Below are positions 26,449 to 35,482 of a DNA stretch of 64,000 nt, one piece after another. The position numbers were made by a program, and so were the translations under genes. This stretch comes from JBBAGC01 sp964491265 (GTDB taxonomy: Bacteria > Spirochaetota > UBA4802 > UBA5550), in contig CAZBFP010000012.1 of assembly GCA_964491265.1 (NCBI GenBank), positions 54,167-118,166 of the forward strand, read 5' to 3'. The notes under the pieces were generated by a model. It worked only from the letters and a program-made list of their open reading frames with translations, was not told the DNA's origin and did no database searches. How positions within the stretch are numbered: the stretch's first letter is position 1; the number at the start of each line of letters is the position of its first letter.

Positions 26449-26595
26449 TTTACAACTGGAAATAAGCAAATTTTTAAATCGGCAATTTTTTTTTATTTAA
26501 ATTTATCTATATATTTAATTTTTTTTTAATTTTTAAAAAAACCGCGGAAAATAAGCAACAATAAAAAATTTTAAAATACCTTTTTTTGCCCCATT

Positions 26596-27417
26596 TTAAT
26601 CAGCATCAGGGGGGAGTTTATTAAGTATGTTATGGGCAGATAGGGCTGTTTCCTCTACAATCTGATGAAGCCCCTCACTCTTTTCTGCTGAAGGTGAACT
26701 AATATATGCAAGAAATTCGATATTACCTGCAGGGCCCTTTACCGGTGACCAGGTCACCCCTTTTAGAGAAAATCCCATTTCAATTATCCCATTAAGAACA
26801 CGCTCAAGTATCTCTTCATGATCAGAAATAGACCGGACAACACCCTTTTTATGCTGCCCCGGCATTGCCTCAAACTGGGGCTTAACAAGAACAACCCCTT
26901 CAATATTACGGGTAATATTCAGAACAGATGGAAGCACTTTAAGTATTGAAATAAATGAAAGATCTGCGGTAAAAAAGTCAAATCCGCCCGGAAACATATC
27001 CTCACGGATATCCCTGGCATGGGTCTTCTCCATTACTACAACCCGGTTATCAATACGCAATGAATAATCGAGCTGATTATACCCCACATCTACTGAATAA
27101 ACCTTTGCAGCTCCCGCCCTGAGCATGCAGTCGGTGAACCCCCCTGTGGAGGCCCCCAGATCAAGAACGGTTTTATCTGTAAGATCAATACCAAAAACAT
27201 CAAGTGCATGCTTAAGCTTATCCCCCCTCCGGCTTACATAAACACTCCCGGGTCTCTGGACATTTACGGTTTCATCACCCTTTATTTTAGCTGCAGGATT
27301 ACGCGCTGTCTCATTATTTACTGTAACCCAGCCCGCAAGAATCTCTTTTTTCGCCTTTTCTCTGGAGAGAGAAAGACCTCTTTCCGCAAGATATACATCA
27401 AGTCTTATATTTTTCAT
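26596..27417 (-). CDS. tlyA: TlyA-family rRNA 2'-O-methyltransferase
   Basis: A 273-residue protein with an N-terminal S4 RNA-binding domain (RLDVYLAERGLSLSREKAK) and an FtsJ-like methyltransferase domain (LDLGASTGGFTDCMLRAGA, then DVGYNQLDYSLR and LVKPQFEA). TlyA enzymes methylate ribosomal RNA; members were once called haemolysins. The length is normal. Its start is about 180 bases downstream of the lipoprotein gene stop. Confidence 0.9.
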   Translation of the reverse strand: MKNIRLDVYLAERGLSLSREKAKKEILAGWVTVNNETARNPAAKIKGDETVNVQRPGSVYVSRRGDKLKHALDVFGIDLTDKTVLDLGASTGGFTDCMLRAGAAKVYSVDVGYNQLDYSLRIDNRVVVMEKTHARDIREDMFPGGFDFFTADLSFISILKVLPSVLNITRNIEGVVLVKPQFEAMPGQHKKGVVRSISDHEEILERVLNGIIEMGFSLKGVTWSPVKGPAGNIEFLAYISSPSAEKSEGLHQIVEETALSAHNILNKLPPDAD

Positions 27418-27508
27418 AGCATTAAAATATATATAACCTTAATTATCATTATTAAAATAGCGGCAATCAAATCACCCTTAATGGCTGCTTTTTACTTTTC
27501 CCATTTCA

Positions 27509-27590
27509 GGCCGCCCTCTGCCTGTACTGAGCTTGTCCAGGTAAGCAAAGCGAAGAAGTACCCCTGCCGTAGACAAGTGGCCGGGCCGTG
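27509..27590. repeat. Inverted-repeat remnant
   Basis: CTTGTCCAGGTA (27532-27543) and its near complement TACCCCTGCCGTAGACAAG (27559-27577) form a hairpin around GCAAAGCGAAGAA. The GTACTTCTTCGCTTTGC core (complement) resembles the GTACTTTGTCGCTTCGC core of the long element at 54029-54368. It is probably a degraded dispersed repeat. Confidence 0.4.
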
Positions 27591-27594
27591 CAGA

Positions 27595-27942
27595 TTAATC
27601 AAGCAGAACGTAAATGCAGCTTTTACTGCCGGAAATAACATCAATCCTTCCATCTTCAATAATAACAGTGCCGTTCTGCAGTTCTATTTTTTTACCGTCA
27701 ATTGTGCCGAGAAATTCCTTCCCCGAAGGGAATGATTTACCATAGACTGTAACAAGATAATACTTATCCCCGAATCCCTGCACTTTAGTAAGAGTTATGG
27801 TACCGCTTTCACAGGGGCCGCTCTGATATGTGTATGTCCCTGAGAAATCCTGTCTATTTTTACACCCGCTGGAAAAAACAATTAGAAAAGAAGCGGAAAT
27901 GAGAATAAATAAACAGGTTAATGATTTTATTTTTTTTATCAT
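27595..27942 (-). CDS. Putative small lipoprotein, unknown function
   Basis: A 115-residue protein with a lipoprotein signal (hydrophobic helix ending FSSGC). The mature part starts with a polar linker and a strand-rich domain with FSGTYTYQSG and GTITLTKV, as in small secreted beta-sandwich or lipocalin-like domains. No family could be named. It lies between two repeat elements and has no clear operon partner. Confidence 0.55.
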   Translation of the reverse strand: MIKKIKSLTCLFILISASFLIVFSSGCKNRQDFSGTYTYQSGPCESGTITLTKVQGFGDKYYLVTVYGKSFPSGKEFLGTIDGKKIELQNGTVIIEDGRIDVISGSKSCIYVLLD

Positions 27943-27986
27943 AACAATAAAATAAATATAATATTAAGTGAAAGTCAATAAAGAAT

Positions 27987-28247
27987 CAGTGTTAATTCCT
28001 TAATTTTGATTTGGAATAAAATGCTTTAATATGGGGCTGTCCAAAAAGTAATTTCCTTGTCATACCGGCTGTAGCGTAGCGTAATGCCGGTATCTCTTAG
28101 GCCTGATTTAATCAGGAGATTCCGGTATTTGCAATAATTGAAGTTGCAAAACCGGAATGACAAATCCCAGAAAATCTGACTTTTGAGACAGCCCCATATT
28201 AAAAACAGCATTCTTGCACTAAAAAAAATTTTCAGGAATAATTACTG
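27987..28247. repeat. Compound inverted-repeat element (outer CAGT ends, inner GGGGCTGTC element); fills a 313-base gap
   Basis: The outer ends CAGTGTTAATTCCTTAA (left) and CAGTAATTATTCCTGAA (complement of the right end) are imperfect inverted repeats that continue for about 45 bases to TTTAATAT/ATATTAAA. In the centre, 28033-28195 is a second element with perfect GGGGCTGTC/GACAGCCCC ends and an inner GTCATACCGGC ... CCGGAATGAC. The size and lack of a gene fit a MITE (miniature inverted-repeat transposable element). Nothing else lies in the gap. Confidence 0.75.
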
Positions 28248-28255
28248 ATAAAAAA

Positions 28256-28444
28256 TCACCCTTTCTTAAACTCATTTATCATCTCGACCATAATTGCCAC
28301 ATGGCTTGCAAGGAGTTCAACCGATTTTCCTGAATCCTTCATCTCATTCAGGGCCATATAATACTCAGCAATGAGTTTTCTAAGAACCTGATCCATTTCG
28401 AGAACTTTCTGATATTTCTGGGGGATATTACCTTGAGGTCTCAT
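28256..28444 (-). CDS. Small helical protein, unknown
   Basis: 62 residues, predicted helical (YQKVLEMDQVLRKLIAEYYM ... VAIMVEMINEFKKG), with no membrane segment. It is on the same strand as dxs, 72 bases downstream of it, with weak upstream GGAGGG more than 30 bases away. It could be a real small gene following dxs. No family recognised. Confidence 0.4.
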   Translation of the reverse strand: MRPQGNIPQKYQKVLEMDQVLRKLIAEYYMALNEMKDSGKSVELLASHVAIMVEMINEFKKG

Positions 28445-28516
28445 ATATTTTCACCAATCCAATAGTATTCCCCCTGTTAACCGGAGGGTAAGTTCTGCTC
28501 ATCTGAAAAAATTTAA

Positions 28517-30424
28517 TCATGATACAGCACCAATTTTTTTAACAGACTTTTTTTTAGAAAATCCATCGATAATTCTTTTATACAGCTCATCAGGAGCAAT
28601 GCCGTAATCACTGAAAAGCTGGTCCGACTTGCCGTGAGTAACAAATGTATCGGGGAAACCGCCGCTGAAAAGTCTGCGGCATGCCAGTTCAGAGTCGAGA
28701 TTAGAATAAATAAATTCACCTATTCCGCCGTCAATCACACCGTTTTCCAGAGTAATAAAAAATTCCGATTCTTTTATTACATCAGTCAGCCCATTAATAT
28801 CGAGAGGCTTAACAGTAAGAAGATTTACAACAGATGCATTGTAGCCGTTGCTTTCAAGAATACTTTTCACTTTTACAGCAGTATTCACCATGTCTCCTGC
28901 AGCAATAATTGCAATATCTGATCCCCGGGACATGACCTTAATTTTCCCCGGAACAAATTCCGAGGGATTTTCCACATCAACGCAGGGTATTTCAACAGCG
29001 CCCCTGGGATACCTTATAGCTATAGGCCCGCTCTCATACTTCCATGCATAGTAGATCATATCCCTTAACTCTGCACCGTTTGAAGGTGCCAGAAAAATAA
29101 AATTCGGGATACTCCTCAGCATTGCCAAATCAAAAACGCCGTGATGAGTTTCACCATCCTCGCCCACTATCCCTGCCCTGTCTATAAGAAACTTTACAGG
29201 GAGATTCATAATAGCCACATCGTGTATAAGCTGATCATAGGCTCTCTGCAGAAAGGTTGAATATATACACACAAAAGGCTTAAGTCCTGTTGAAGCAAGG
29301 GCTGCAGAAAATGTTACAGCATGCTGTTCTGCGATACCCACGTCAAAAAGTCTTTCAGGAGCAACCTTTTCAAAGGCAGAAAGGCCCGTACCCTCCTTCA
29401 TCGCAGCAGTTACTGCAGCAACAAGATGATCTTTTCCTGCAATTTCAGCAAGAGTTCTACCTGCTACTGAGGAATATGACTCACAGGCGTTACCCCTTGC
29501 CCTCTCCCCTGTTTCAATACAGAAGGGGCCGGTTCCGTGGAAACTGCAAGGATCATCCTCTGCAGCAAAATAACCTTTCCCCTTTTTAGTTATTACATGT
29601 ACAAGTTTGGGCCCCGAATTTATACTCTTTACCCTGCCAAGTATTTCAATAAGTTTTGGTATATTATGGCCGTCAACAGGGCCGAAGTATCGTATCCCCA
29701 TATTTTCAAAATGCTGCCCCGGTATAATAAGGCTTTTAAAAGATCCGGTAAGCCTTATTAAAAAATTATATATATGCTTCCCGCAAAAAGGTATAGACTT
29801 TACCATTTCCATGGTTGTTTTTCTTACGCGGTTATAAAGACTCCTTGAAATCATTTCAGTTAAATATGTTGACAATGCCCCTACATTTTCCGAAATTGAA
29901 AGCTCATTATCATTAAGAATTATTATTACATCATTCCCGATATGCCCTATATGGTTAAGCGCCTCAAAGGCCATGCCCCCTGTAAGTGAGCCATCACCTA
30001 TAACAGCTGCCACTTTGTAGTTACCGCCCTGAAGATCTCTTCCAACAGCTTCACCAACAGCAAGGGATATACTTGTACTGCTGTGACCGGTATTATAGGC
30101 GTCATAGGGGGACTCATTCCTTTTGGGGAAACCGCTTATCCCCCCGTATTGCCGCATCTCCCTGAATTTTTCCCTGCGGCCTGTAAGGATTTTATGCGCA
30201 TAGGCCTGATGACCCACATCCCATATTATCTTGTCAAAAGGGGTATTAAAAACCCGATGAAGAGCAATAGTCAGCTCCACCACTCCCAGGGATGAAGCAA
30301 GATGCCCTCCGGTCTTTGAAACTACGCCCAGCATATAGGCCCTCACCTCTTCCGCAAGAAGGTTCATCTCCTCTTCGCTGAGGTTTTTCAAGTCATCCGG
30401 GCTGTCTATTTTTTCTAAAATCAT
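28517..30424 (-). CDS. dxs: 1-deoxy-D-xylulose-5-phosphate synthase
   Basis: A 635-residue thiamine-diphosphate enzyme of normal length. GHLASSLGVVELTIALHRVF, DVGHQAYAHK, the ThDP motif beginning GDGSLTGGMAFEALN (about residue 145) and ending in NDNELSIS, DVGIAEQHAVTF, and DRAGIVGEDGETHHGVFD are all present. It makes DXP from pyruvate and glyceraldehyde-3-phosphate, the first step of the MEP isoprenoid pathway. The polyprenyl synthase at 52758 would use the pathway's products. Confidence 0.97.
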   Translation of the reverse strand: MILEKIDSPDDLKNLSEEEMNLLAEEVRAYMLGVVSKTGGHLASSLGVVELTIALHRVFNTPFDKIIWDVGHQAYAHKILTGRREKFREMRQYGGISGFPKRNESPYDAYNTGHSSTSISLAVGEAVGRDLQGGNYKVAAVIGDGSLTGGMAFEALNHIGHIGNDVIIILNDNELSISENVGALSTYLTEMISRSLYNRVRKTTMEMVKSIPFCGKHIYNFLIRLTGSFKSLIIPGQHFENMGIRYFGPVDGHNIPKLIEILGRVKSINSGPKLVHVITKKGKGYFAAEDDPCSFHGTGPFCIETGERARGNACESYSSVAGRTLAEIAGKDHLVAAVTAAMKEGTGLSAFEKVAPERLFDVGIAEQHAVTFSAALASTGLKPFVCIYSTFLQRAYDQLIHDVAIMNLPVKFLIDRAGIVGEDGETHHGVFDLAMLRSIPNFIFLAPSNGAELRDMIYYAWKYESGPIAIRYPRGAVEIPCVDVENPSEFVPGKIKVMSRGSDIAIIAAGDMVNTAVKVKSILESNGYNASVVNLLTVKPLDINGLTDVIKESEFFITLENGVIDGGIGEFIYSNLDSELACRRLFSGGFPDTFVTHGKSDQLFSDYGIAPDELYKRIIDGFSKKKSVKKIGAVS

Positions 30425-30502
30425 ATTTCTTCACCATTATTTAACACTTTGCTTATCTGAACTTTAAATGTCAATTTTTTCAGTATTTTTTAATTTTTTT
30501 TT

Positions 30503-30623
30503 CAGTGTTAATCCCTTAACTTGTATTTAGAATAAAATGCTCTCATATTCCCGCTGCTGCAGGCGGCAGGGATATGAAAAACATCATTATTGCACTAAAA
30601 AATATCTTCAGGAATAATTACTG
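30503..30623. repeat. CAGT-ended inverted-repeat element (121 bp)
   Basis: The left end CAGTGTTAATCCCTTAAC and the complement of the right end CAGTAATTATTCCTGAAG match the outer arms of the element at 27987. The arms pair over most of their length down to a GC-rich central hairpin (CCCGCTGCTGC/GGCGGCAGGG). It is a clean single copy of the outer family, in a 342-base gap between dxs and glpA that also holds the glpA promoter. Confidence 0.75.
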
Positions 30624-30695
30624 TTTTTTTAATCATTTACAGCAATATACACCTTCTTAAACTGATTATAAACATAATTTTAACAGATAAAATAT

Positions 30696-30725
30696 TTGAC
30701 ATTACTTTCCCATAGGTTTTATTAA
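30696..30725 (+). promoter_or_regulatory. Candidate glpABC promoter
   Basis: A perfect TTGACA at 30696-30701 is followed after 18 bases by TATTAA (30720-30725). It lies about 40 bases before the glpA start. No clear repressor palindrome was seen. Confidence 0.45.
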
Positions 30726-30766
30726 ATTCTTCGATAATTAAAATATTAAAGGGCCGGTTTGACTTA

Positions 30767-32398
30767 ATGTATGTTATAGAAACTACCGTGGCAGTAATTG
30801 GGGGCGGTGCTACAGGCTGCGGCATCCTGAGAGACCTTTCAATGAGAGGGATTCAATCTGTACTTATTGAAAAAAACGATATCGCCTCCGGTACAACAGG
30901 GCGAAATCACGGGCTCCTCCATTCAGGTGCCAGATATGCTGTAAAGGATATTGAATCAGCCAGAGAGTGCATAAAGGAGAACAAAATCCTTAAAAAAATC
31001 GCAAGGCACTGCGTTGAAAATACCGGGGGGCTTTTTGTTACCCTCCCTGAAGATGATCCTGTTTATCACAGCAAGCTCCTTGAGGCATGCAGATTTGCCG
31101 GGATTGAAGCAAAAGAGATATCAACCAAAAAAGCCCTGGGAATAGAGCCGAATCTTAATCCGGCAATTCTTTCTGCTATTACAGTACCTGACGGCACTAT
31201 TGACCCCTTCAGGCTCTCATCTGCCAATATTCTCGACGCTACTGAGAGAGGAGCAACAGTCTTAACCCACACTGCAGTTACAGAGGTTATGGTACAAAAC
31301 GGCCGGGTTACCGGGCTGAAATGCGTAAGCCATAGCGGAGAAGAGATCGAAATAAAGGCTGAACTGGTAATAAACGCAGCAGGTGTATGGGGACAGCAGA
31401 TCTGCGACATGGCAGGTATAAACCTTAAAATGTTTCCTTCCAAAGGCTCAATGCTTATAATTGATTACCGCATAAACAATGTGGTTGTAAACAGGTGCAG
31501 ACCCCCTGCAGATGGTGATATAATTGTTCCAGGCGACACTGTTTCACTCATAGGCACAACATCAAAGGAGATCCCCTATGATGAGATTGAAGACCTTGAA
31601 GTGCGGGATTACGAAATCTCTGTTCTCCTCAATGACGGAGAGAAACTTATACCCAATGTAAAAAAAACCAGGGCTCTCAGGGCATACTGCGGAATAAGGC
31701 CTCTTCTTGCTGTTTCAGGAGAAACTCATGGAAGAAATATTAGCAGGGGTATTGCGCTTATAGATCATCAGCAGAGAGATAATATAGAAGGCATTATTAC
31801 AATTGCCGGCGGGAAACTTATGACATACAGGCTCATGGCAGAGGAAGCGGTTGACATGGCCTGCAGAAAACTGGGTGTAAAAAAGAAATGTGAAACCCAT
31901 AAAATCCCCCTCCCCGGCTCAGAGGAGAGTTTAAGCAGAAAAAAAAGTGTTAAGGCCTTCAGCGGTATTCCCAACTCTGTTGTTGGTTCAACCTTTTACA
32001 GGCATGGCCACAGGGTCCACAGCATACTCACAGAGAAAAAGAAGAATTACAGACTAATATGTGAATGCGAAATGGTCACTGAAGGTGAAATAGAGTACTC
32101 AATAAAAAATCTCAAGGTACGTGATCTTATTGATTTGAGAAGAAGGACCCGCATAGGTATGGGCCCCTGCCAGGGTGAATTATGCGCCTACAGGGGAGCA
32201 GGGCTTTTTGAGGAATACGGCGGCGCCACCCCTTCAGGCTCAGTTGAACTGCTCAAAGATTTCCTTGAAGAAAGATGGAAAGGGATAAAGCCGGTTCTAT
32301 GGGGTGATGGACTCAGAGAGTCGGAGTTTACATACTGGATATACCAGGGGCTTTTCGGCCTGGGCGATAATAATAAAAATAATAAAAAGACGGGTTAA
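30767..32398 (+). CDS. glpA: Anaerobic glycerol-3-phosphate dehydrogenase subunit A
   Basis: A 543-residue FAD enzyme. The dinucleotide-binding motif AVIGGGATGCGILRDL is at the N terminus, and GTTGRNHGLLHSGARYAV follows. The C-terminal part has the cysteine-rich BFD-like [2Fe-2S] region (LICECEMVTEGE, then GPCQGELC), as in GlpA. It oxidises glycerol-3-phosphate to dihydroxyacetone phosphate with GlpB and GlpC. It heads a glpABC operon with its own promoter. Confidence 0.93.
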   Translation: MYVIETTVAVIGGGATGCGILRDLSMRGIQSVLIEKNDIASGTTGRNHGLLHSGARYAVKDIESARECIKENKILKKIARHCVENTGGLFVTLPEDDPVYHSKLLEACRFAGIEAKEISTKKALGIEPNLNPAILSAITVPDGTIDPFRLSSANILDATERGATVLTHTAVTEVMVQNGRVTGLKCVSHSGEEIEIKAELVINAAGVWGQQICDMAGINLKMFPSKGSMLIIDYRINNVVVNRCRPPADGDIIVPGDTVSLIGTTSKEIPYDEIEDLEVRDYEISVLLNDGEKLIPNVKKTRALRAYCGIRPLLAVSGETHGRNISRGIALIDHQQRDNIEGIITIAGGKLMTYRLMAEEAVDMACRKLGVKKKCETHKIPLPGSEESLSRKKSVKAFSGIPNSVVGSTFYRHGHRVHSILTEKKKNYRLICECEMVTEGEIEYSIKNLKVRDLIDLRRRTRIGMGPCQGELCAYRGAGLFEEYGGATPSGSVELLKDFLEERWKGIKPVLWGDGLRESEFTYWIYQGLFGLGDNNKNNKKTG

Positions 32399-32403
32399 AT
32401 ATT

Positions 32404-33696
32404 GTGTTATACGATTGTCTTATTATAGGGGGCGGCATGGCAGGGCTCACCTGCGGCATCCGCTGCGCTTCTGAAGGATTAAAAACCGCTATTATCTCAG
32501 GAGGGATGAATTCCCTCCATTTCTCATCAGGCTCAATTGACCTGGCAGGATACGACAATAAGGGTAAAATTATTAAGAAACCTTTTGACCAGATCTCAGG
32601 AATAATAGCTAAACAGAAAAATCACCCTTATTCAAAAGTAGGGATCAAAACTATAAAAAAAAGCATCGCTTTTTTTAAAGATGAGATGAGCAGGGAATCC
32701 CTTTCATTAAACAGCAATGGGGAACTGAATCATTTTCATATAAGCGCAATAGGTACGCTTAAACCCTCCTACCTCTCACAGGATAGCATATTCAATGAAA
32801 GTGCAATAAAGGTTCTGCACAATAAAAGCAAAATCGCCATCCTGAACTTCAGCGGTTTCAGAGATTATTACCCGGCACAGACAATTGATGCCCTGAAAAA
32901 AAATATACTCTTTAAGAATATTGAAATTATTTCAGGTGAGATATCTCTTCCTTATTATATGAATACAGAAAAAAATCTCCATGAATTCAGATCTATTGAC
33001 CTGGCACGGATTTTTGAAACTGAAAAATACCTCCCCAGAATAGCAGATGAAATTACAAAAGCTTCAGGTGATGCGGAAGCAGTATCTTTACCTGCTTTTC
33101 TTGGAATAAAAAACTACACTGCAATCAGGAGAAGACTGGAAGAGCTTACAGGGAAATATATTTATGAAATTCCCACACTCCCTCCATCGATTTTAGGACT
33201 GAGGCTCGATAATGCCCTGAAAAACCGCTTTGTAAACGCCGGCGGAGATTATATATCGGGAGACCGGGCAGTATCCGCTGAATACAGCGGAGGGGTACTG
33301 AGCAGGATAATTACTCAGAATTCAGGATCTTCGGGCATAACAGCGGAAGCTTACGTCCTTACAACAGGGAGCTTCTTCAGCGGAGGGATTGCCAGTGAAT
33401 ACAAAAGGATCTTTGAGCCTATACTTGAACTGCAGGTAAACTCCGGAGCCGCAGGGAGCAACTGGTACAGCGACTCCTTTTTTGATAAGAAAAGCCACCC
33501 CTTTCTAAGCTATGGAGTTGAAACAGACAGAAATTTAAATCCGAAGAGTAAAGAAGGGAAAACAATAAAAAACCTCTTCTGCGCAGGATCGGTTCTATCA
33601 GGCTACGATCCTGTAAAAGAGGGGAACGGCGGGGGTGTGGCAATTTCAACCGGTTTCTGCTGTGCGGAAAGAATCATTAAGGGAAAGAAAAAATGA
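32404..33696 (+). CDS. glpB: Anaerobic glycerol-3-phosphate dehydrogenase subunit B
   Basis: A 430-residue flavoprotein. The N-terminal FAD motif is CLIIGGGMAGLTCGIRCA, and the conserved C-terminal GlpB block GYDPVKEGNGGGVAISTGF is present. The start is a GTG at 32404, six bases after the glpA stop. GlpB helps join the catalytic subunit to the membrane subunit GlpC. It overlaps glpC by four bases (ATGA). Confidence 0.9.
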   Translation: MLYDCLIIGGGMAGLTCGIRCASEGLKTAIISGGMNSLHFSSGSIDLAGYDNKGKIIKKPFDQISGIIAKQKNHPYSKVGIKTIKKSIAFFKDEMSRESLSLNSNGELNHFHISAIGTLKPSYLSQDSIFNESAIKVLHNKSKIAILNFSGFRDYYPAQTIDALKKNILFKNIEIISGEISLPYYMNTEKNLHEFRSIDLARIFETEKYLPRIADEITKASGDAEAVSLPAFLGIKNYTAIRRRLEELTGKYIYEIPTLPPSILGLRLDNALKNRFVNAGGDYISGDRAVSAEYSGGVLSRIITQNSGSSGITAEAYVLTTGSFFSGGIASEYKRIFEPILELQVNSGAAGSNWYSDSFFDKKSHPFLSYGVETDRNLNPKSKEGKTIKNLFCAGSVLSGYDPVKEGNGGGVAISTGFCCAERIIKGKKK

Positions 33697-34895
33697 TAAA
33701 GCTCGAAAATATAAGTTTTGACCACTGTATAAAATGCACTGTATGCAATATGTACTGCCCTGTATCACAGGCTTCACATCTATTCCCGGGCCCCAAGCAG
33801 TCAGGGCCTGATGCTGAAAGATTAAGGATTAAAAATCCTGAACTCGTTGATGCCTCATTGAAATACTGTACAAACTGCAAAAGATGCGAAATTGCCTGCC
33901 CTTCAGACGTAAAGATTGCTGAAATAATCCAGGAAGCGAAATGGAATTACGCTAAAATCCACTGGTTCAGGCCCCGCGATTTTTTTATGAGCAGAACGGA
34001 TCTGGTAGGCACAATGGCCACAATGTTCAGCTTTATCGTAAACTTTATTGTTAATCTTCGAATTGTAAAAATATTCATGCATCTTCTGCTGAGGATCCCT
34101 TACGGCAGGGTTTTCCCTGCATACGCCAGCGGGACCTTTAAGAATAAATTTAAAAAAGAAATTGCGCCATCACAGGATGATTATGCAAAATATGTAACCT
34201 ATTTTCACGGCTGTTATGTTAACTATAATGATCACCATCTTGGAGCAACGATGGTAAAGGTAGTTAATGCACTGGGCTATGGAGTAAAAATCAGAAAGGA
34301 GAAATGCTGCGGGGTCCCATTGATTGCAAACGGATACATTGAAAAGGCTAAAAAAAATGCTCTTTTTAACATAAAGTCTTTATCCCAGACAGAGCCGGAC
34401 ACAAAAATCGTCTCCACTTCTTCAAGCTGCTCATATGCCCTTAAACACGAGTACTCAGGCTTCCTTAAACTCGACAATTCCGCTATCAATGATAGAACCT
34501 TCTATATCACAAGATTCATATTTGACGAATTTGTTTCAGGGAATATCCCGGCAATGAAGAACGTAGGTATCAGAGCCGCATACCACTCCCCATGTCACCT
34601 GGAGCGGACCGGCGGAGTAATGTACACCCTTAATGTATTGAAAATGATACCTGGCCTTGACCTGGTTGTACTCAATTCAGAATGCTGCGGAATTGCAGGG
34701 ACCTACGGATTTAAAAATGAAAATTTCAGGATATCTCAGGATGTGGGGAAAAATCTTTTTAACCTTATTAACAGTGTTCATCCTGAATTTGTAATTACTG
34801 ACTGCGAAACCTGTAAAATGCAGATCGAGATGAATACAGACTATAAAGTACTCCATCCGGTGGAGGTCATTGCCATGGCTATAGGAGAGAAATAG
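33693..34895 (+). CDS. glpC: Anaerobic glycerol-3-phosphate dehydrogenase subunit C
   Basis: A 400-residue iron-sulfur protein. Two ferredoxin-type motifs, CIKCTVCNMYCP (about 11-22) and CTNCKRCEIACP, bind [4Fe-4S] clusters. Two CCG domains follow (CCGVPLIANG and SPCHLERTGG ... CCGIAGTYG). It passes electrons from GlpA/B to quinone at the membrane. The overlap with glpB shows translational coupling. Confidence 0.93.
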   Translation: MIKLENISFDHCIKCTVCNMYCPVSQASHLFPGPKQSGPDAERLRIKNPELVDASLKYCTNCKRCEIACPSDVKIAEIIQEAKWNYAKIHWFRPRDFFMSRTDLVGTMATMFSFIVNFIVNLRIVKIFMHLLLRIPYGRVFPAYASGTFKNKFKKEIAPSQDDYAKYVTYFHGCYVNYNDHHLGATMVKVVNALGYGVKIRKEKCCGVPLIANGYIEKAKKNALFNIKSLSQTEPDTKIVSTSSSCSYALKHEYSGFLKLDNSAINDRTFYITRFIFDEFVSGNIPAMKNVGIRAAYHSPCHLERTGGVMYTLNVLKMIPGLDLVVLNSECCGIAGTYGFKNENFRISQDVGKNLFNLINSVHPEFVITDCETCKMQIEMNTDYKVLHPVEVIAMAIGEK

Positions 34896-34896
34896 G

Positions 34897-35316
34897 ATGA
34901 AATCACACACAACCTATCTTACTTTTAACACTAAATCACGAAGAGAGTATATTAACATCACCCCTGAGGTGGAGAGAGAACTTAAAAAAAGCGGGATAAA
35001 AGAAGGGCTATGTCTTGTTAATGCAATGCATATTACAGCAAGTGTTTATATAAATGACGCTGAGAGCGGCCTGATTCAGGATTTTGACGATTTTCTTGAA
35101 AAACTTGCTCCTCATGCGCCTATCTCTCAATACAGGCATAACCGCACAGGTGAGGATAACGGGGATGCCCACATAAAACGCTCTGTTATGGGGAGAGAAA
35201 TTGTAGCCGCTGTTACTGATGGACGACTTGACTTCGGCCCATGGGAGCAGATTTACTATGCGGAATTTGACGGGAATCGCCCTAAGCGTGTCCTTGTAAA
35301 AATTATTGGAGATTAA
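34897..35316 (+). CDS. yjbQ: YjbQ/UPF0047 family protein
   Basis: A 139-residue member of the YjbQ (UPF0047, secondary thiamine-phosphate synthase enzyme) family. The conserved blocks are NAMHITASVYIND, the APHAPISQYRHNRTGED region, AHIKRSVMGREI, and LDFGPWEQIYYAEFDG. Some members have weak thiamine phosphate synthase activity, but the true role is unclear. It starts right after glpC (GATG after the TAG) and shares its ribosome-binding region, so it is the fourth gene of the glp operon. Confidence 0.88.
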   Translation: MKSHTTYLTFNTKSRREYINITPEVERELKKSGIKEGLCLVNAMHITASVYINDAESGLIQDFDDFLEKLAPHAPISQYRHNRTGEDNGDAHIKRSVMGREIVAAVTDGRLDFGPWEQIYYAEFDGNRPKRVLVKIIGD

Positions 35317-35374
35317 TAGATTTTTAATTTCTTAACAGATCTTCCAGTTTAGTATACGATAAAAGATTATATCC

Positions 35375-35397
35375 CCCCACCGCCTTTGACGGTGGGG
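35375..35397. repeat. GC-rich hairpin, possible centre of a degraded CAGT element
   Basis: CCCCACCG and CGGTGGGG flank a seven-base loop. No T-tract follows on either strand, so it is not a simple terminator. The right flank (AATAAAGCTCAGGAATTATCAATG) resembles the right arm of the CAGT-ended elements, so this may be a decayed copy. Confidence 0.35.
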
Positions 35398-35482
35398 AGA
35401 ATTGAATATTTTCAATTATAATAAAGCTCAGGAATTATCAATGGAATAATACTGAAATTCAATAAATCCTGGAGAAAAGTTC

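Noticed and set aside
27208..27735. 175-codon plus-strand open frame across tlyA and the lipoprotein gene
   Set aside because: It runs opposite two supported genes and through a repeat, and its product resembles no family.
35375..35397. Intrinsic terminator after yjbQ
   Set aside because: The stem is strong, but no T-tract follows on either strand; a repeat remnant is more likely.
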